A DNA stretch of 24,491 nucleotides from DASXRA01 sp036506155 (GTDB taxonomy: Bacteria; Actinomycetota; Actinomycetes; Mycobacteriales; Jatrophihabitantaceae), in contig DASXSF010000049.1 in NCBI GenBank assembly GCA_036506155.1, positions 1-24,491 on the forward strand, read 5' to 3'. A program made the translations under genes and the position numbers. How positions within the stretch are numbered: the stretch's first letter is position 1; each line of letters begins with the position of its first letter. This document shows, piece after piece, positions 23,144-24,491 of this stretch. The notes below the pieces were generated by a model. The model ran no database searches, was not told where the DNA came from, and was given only the letters and a program-made list of their open reading frames with translations.

Positions 23144-23614
23144 GTGGACGCCCGCCTCAACCTCATCGAGAACCCCGCCGTCATGAAGGCGTCGAAGTAC
23201 ATCGTGTCCGCCGATCGCGCACTGGGCGAAGCCTTCCCGGCCGCGACCGCGGAACTGGTCAAGCTGCGCGCCAGCCAGATCAACGGTTGCGGCTACTGCA
23301 CCGACATGCACATCAAGGACGCCCTGCACGCCGGCGAAAGCCAGATCCGCCTCAACCTGGCGGCGACCTGGCGGGAGGCAACCGTGTTCACCGATGCCGA
23401 ACGGGCCGCCCTCGAGCTGGCCGAGCAGGGCACCCGAATCGCCGACGCCGCTGGAGGAGTCACCGACGAGGCCTGGGCGAACGCCGCCCAGCACTACGAC
23501 GAGCAGCAGCTCGGCGCACTGGTGATGCTCATCGGCGTCATCAACACCTACAACCGCCTCAACGTCATCACCCGCCAGCCGGCCGGCGACTACCAACCAG
23601 GCCAGTGGGACTAG
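23144..23614 (+). CDS. Carboxymuconolactone decarboxylase family protein (AhpD-like)
   Basis: A 156-residue all-helical protein with the AhpD-type active site CGYCTDMH (Cys 49, Cys 52, His 56), preceded by LVKLRASQINGC. The CxxC plus His marks the peroxidatic/disulfide reductase branch of the family more than true decarboxylases, so thiol-based peroxide defence is likely. The start is a GTG at 23144 with AAAGGA 8 bases upstream. This is the last gene of the YceI-SnoaL-CMD set, with a hairpin 42 bases after its stop. Carboxymuconolactone decarboxylase genes are a known target class of ECF41 sigma factors, one of which lies 2 kb upstream. Confidence 0.94.
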   Translation: MDARLNLIENPAVMKASKYIVSADRALGEAFPAATAELVKLRASQINGCGYCTDMHIKDALHAGESQIRLNLAATWREATVFTDAERAALELAEQGTRIADAAGGVTDEAWANAAQHYDEQQLGALVMLIGVINTYNRLNVITRQPAGDYQPGQWD

Positions 23615-23656
23615 CGAGCCAGGCGCCGCGATCGACCGACCAAGCCCGTCACCCGC

Positions 23657-23680
23657 GGCGCCCCGCCCGGCCGGGGCGCC
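23657..23680 (+). terminator. Hairpin terminator after the AhpD-like gene
   Basis: A perfect 9-bp GC stem (GGCGCCCCG and its reverse complement) with loop CCCGGC, 42 bases after the stop. No U-tract, as is usual in GC-rich actinobacteria. Confidence 0.55.
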
Positions 23681-23811
23681 CGCCGACGCGACAGCTCGGC
23701 GCAGCACCGGCCAAGCGACGCCCCGGCTGTGTCGTCGTACCGCTGAGAAGAACAGACCACCCGGATGCACCCGCCATCCGGTCCTAGCGAGACAGGAGAG
23801 ATCACGAAGGG

Positions 23812-24176
23812 AAGCTCGACCTGACGTTGATGTACGCGATGCGCAACGCGCTGCTGCGCGAGCCGGAACACCTCGCCAAGATCACCGCCCGCGCCCACGC
23901 CGACCCCCGGCGGATCCTCTCCACCGCCGCCGGCTAGGAGATGCTCAAAAAGCCCCTGCACATCGTGACGCCGCAGCGATGGGAGCACTTCGGCGAGTTT
24001 CACCGCAGCCGGACCGGTCCCGACGCGGCCCGGCTGACCCCCTGGCTGCGCGACGGCTCGGACCAGCACACCGCAGCGAGGATGCTGGCGCTACTGCCAG
24101 ACCCGGTACGCGCGGCGTACCCGGACCAGCGGCAGCCCGCCTACGCCGCCTTGGACAGGTGGAACGCCACAGGCTG
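23812..24176 (+). pseudogene. Hemerythrin domain protein, broken paralogue
   Basis: The plus strand reads GKLDLTLMYAMRNALLREPE, HLAKITARAHADPRRIL, STAAG, then TAG (23936-23938), then EMLKKPLHI in the same frame. The intact copy (19546-20208) has Trp at the TAG position (ATWDMFDRQLH), so TGG-to-TAG is likely. The first ligand region reads MYAMRNA instead of MYVAHDA, so a metal His is lost. Directly after LHI the sequence jumps to the C-terminal part (PQRWEHFGEFHRSRTGPDAA, LLPDPVRAAYPDQRQPAYAA, LDRWNATG), so about 70 central residues with most metal ligands are deleted. No start codon remains in frame upstream. Clearly non-functional. Confidence 0.8.
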
Positions 24177-24396
24177 AGGCCCCCCGGCGGGCGATACCCC
24201 TCGACTGCCCTCCTGCCAACGCCCCGCCGTGAGTACGACCACGCCGCCGCGCCAGCGACGCTTCTGAAACCGCGACACAGTGCGATGTCCAATGCACATC
24301 GAGAGCAGCTCCATATACAACGATCGGCGCACACACCAGACGCACATATCAGCACGCCGGGACGTCGCGTGACCTCGCCGCGGACCGCACGTATTC

Positions 24397-24424
24397 GGCG
24401 TTGTACCGAGCTCGGAACAACGCC
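24397..24424. repeat. Near-perfect 28-bp palindrome
   Basis: GGCGTTGTACCGAG is followed by CTCGGAACAACGCC; the two arms are reverse complements except for one position. It overlaps the next hairpin (24411-24436), so three arms can pair alternatively. Confidence 0.75.
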
Positions 24425-24436
24425 GATTGTTCCGAG
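24411..24436. repeat. 10-bp stem hairpin CTCGGAACAA / TTGTTCCGAG
   Basis: Perfect 10-bp arms with a 6-base loop (CGCCGA). The right arm lies within the 71-bp terminal repeat. Together with a further TTGTTCCGAG downstream this makes an ordered array of binding-site-like units. Confidence 0.75.
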
Positions 24437-24491
24437 GTCAGGATTGTTCCGAGGTTGGCGTCGATCTGCCTGCGGGGTAAGGGGATCGACT
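24421..24491 (-). repeat. 71-bp repeat, right copy (inverted relative to left end)
   Basis: Exact reverse complement of 71-141. The window ends with the last base of the repeat, as expected when an assembler stops at the edge of a multi-copy sequence. Confidence 0.9.

Larger units (their letters stand above)
24177..24491. other. Gene-free right end with nested inverted repeats
   Basis: No gene seen. The last 95 bases hold the right copy of the 71-bp repeat and a series of alternating TTGTTCCGAG/CTCGGAACAA units forming palindromes. Confidence 0.6.

Noticed and set aside
1..24491. CRISPR array, tRNA/rRNA genes, or a defence system
   Set aside because: No regularly spaced repeats of CRISPR type, no cloverleaf or rRNA-like sequence, and no nuclease, helicase or toxin-antitoxin genes were recognised.

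Overview
The window is GC-rich DNA with actinobacterial character: GTG starts, G/C-ending codons, ECF sigma factors, TetR and large LuxR (LAL-type) regulators, an IS1380 remnant, and a VWA protein and a lipoprotein-like Y-x-(F/W/Y)-x-x-D protein typical of the group. I cannot name the genus. Both ends carry the same 71-bp sequence in inverted orientation (71-141 and 24421-24491), and the window stops exactly at the edge of the right copy. This looks like a complete contig bounded by a repeat family.

Left part (1-5.8 kb). A membrane-anchored VWA protein (minus strand) is followed by a dense pseudogene cluster: the C-terminal end of an SMP-30/gluconolactonase gene with two in-frame TAG codons, a frameshifted SDR gene with damaged cofactor motifs, an alpha/beta hydrolase gene spread over several frames, and a VOC (glyoxalase-fold) gene spread over several frames.

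Middle part (5.9-14.1 kb). A translationally coupled pair (NAD-dependent epimerase-like protein, then a Y-x-(F/W/Y)-x-x-D repeat protein) diverges from a TetR regulator; two 13-bp operator-like palindromes lie between them. Next come a 55-residue two-helix membrane protein, divergent from an ECF sigma factor that is coupled through one intervening base to an unusual sugar transferase with a soluble N-terminal extension of about 250 residues. A LAL-type LuxR regulator on the minus strand is cut into two ORFs by a single in-frame TGA.

Right part (14.3-24.2 kb). A secreted alpha/beta hydrolase has lost its stop by an apparent one-base deletion and now reads through its own terminator hairpin into the start of a second alpha/beta hydrolase. 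Further on are a small helical protein, a two-repeat ferredoxin-fold (ABM/EthD-like) protein with a doubled 12-bp palindrome before its RBS, an NmrA-like NAD(P)-binding protein, a hemerythrin protein and an ECF41-like sigma factor with a SnoaL tail. Then follow an IS1380 transposase fragment abutting the last 35 codons of another sigma factor, and a probable operon of YceI, SnoaL-like and carboxymuconolactone decarboxylase (AhpD-like) genes. A broken second hemerythrin gene lies near the right end.

ECF41 sigma genes are known to sit beside carboxymuconolactone decarboxylase, oxidoreductase or epimerase targets. The 18.7-23.6 kb segment fits that pattern and probably forms a redox or stress-response locus, later broken up by an IS. 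No rRNA, tRNA or CRISPR array was seen. The most notable features are decay and rearrangement signals plus the sigma/sugar-transferase pair, not a clear defence or biosynthetic system.
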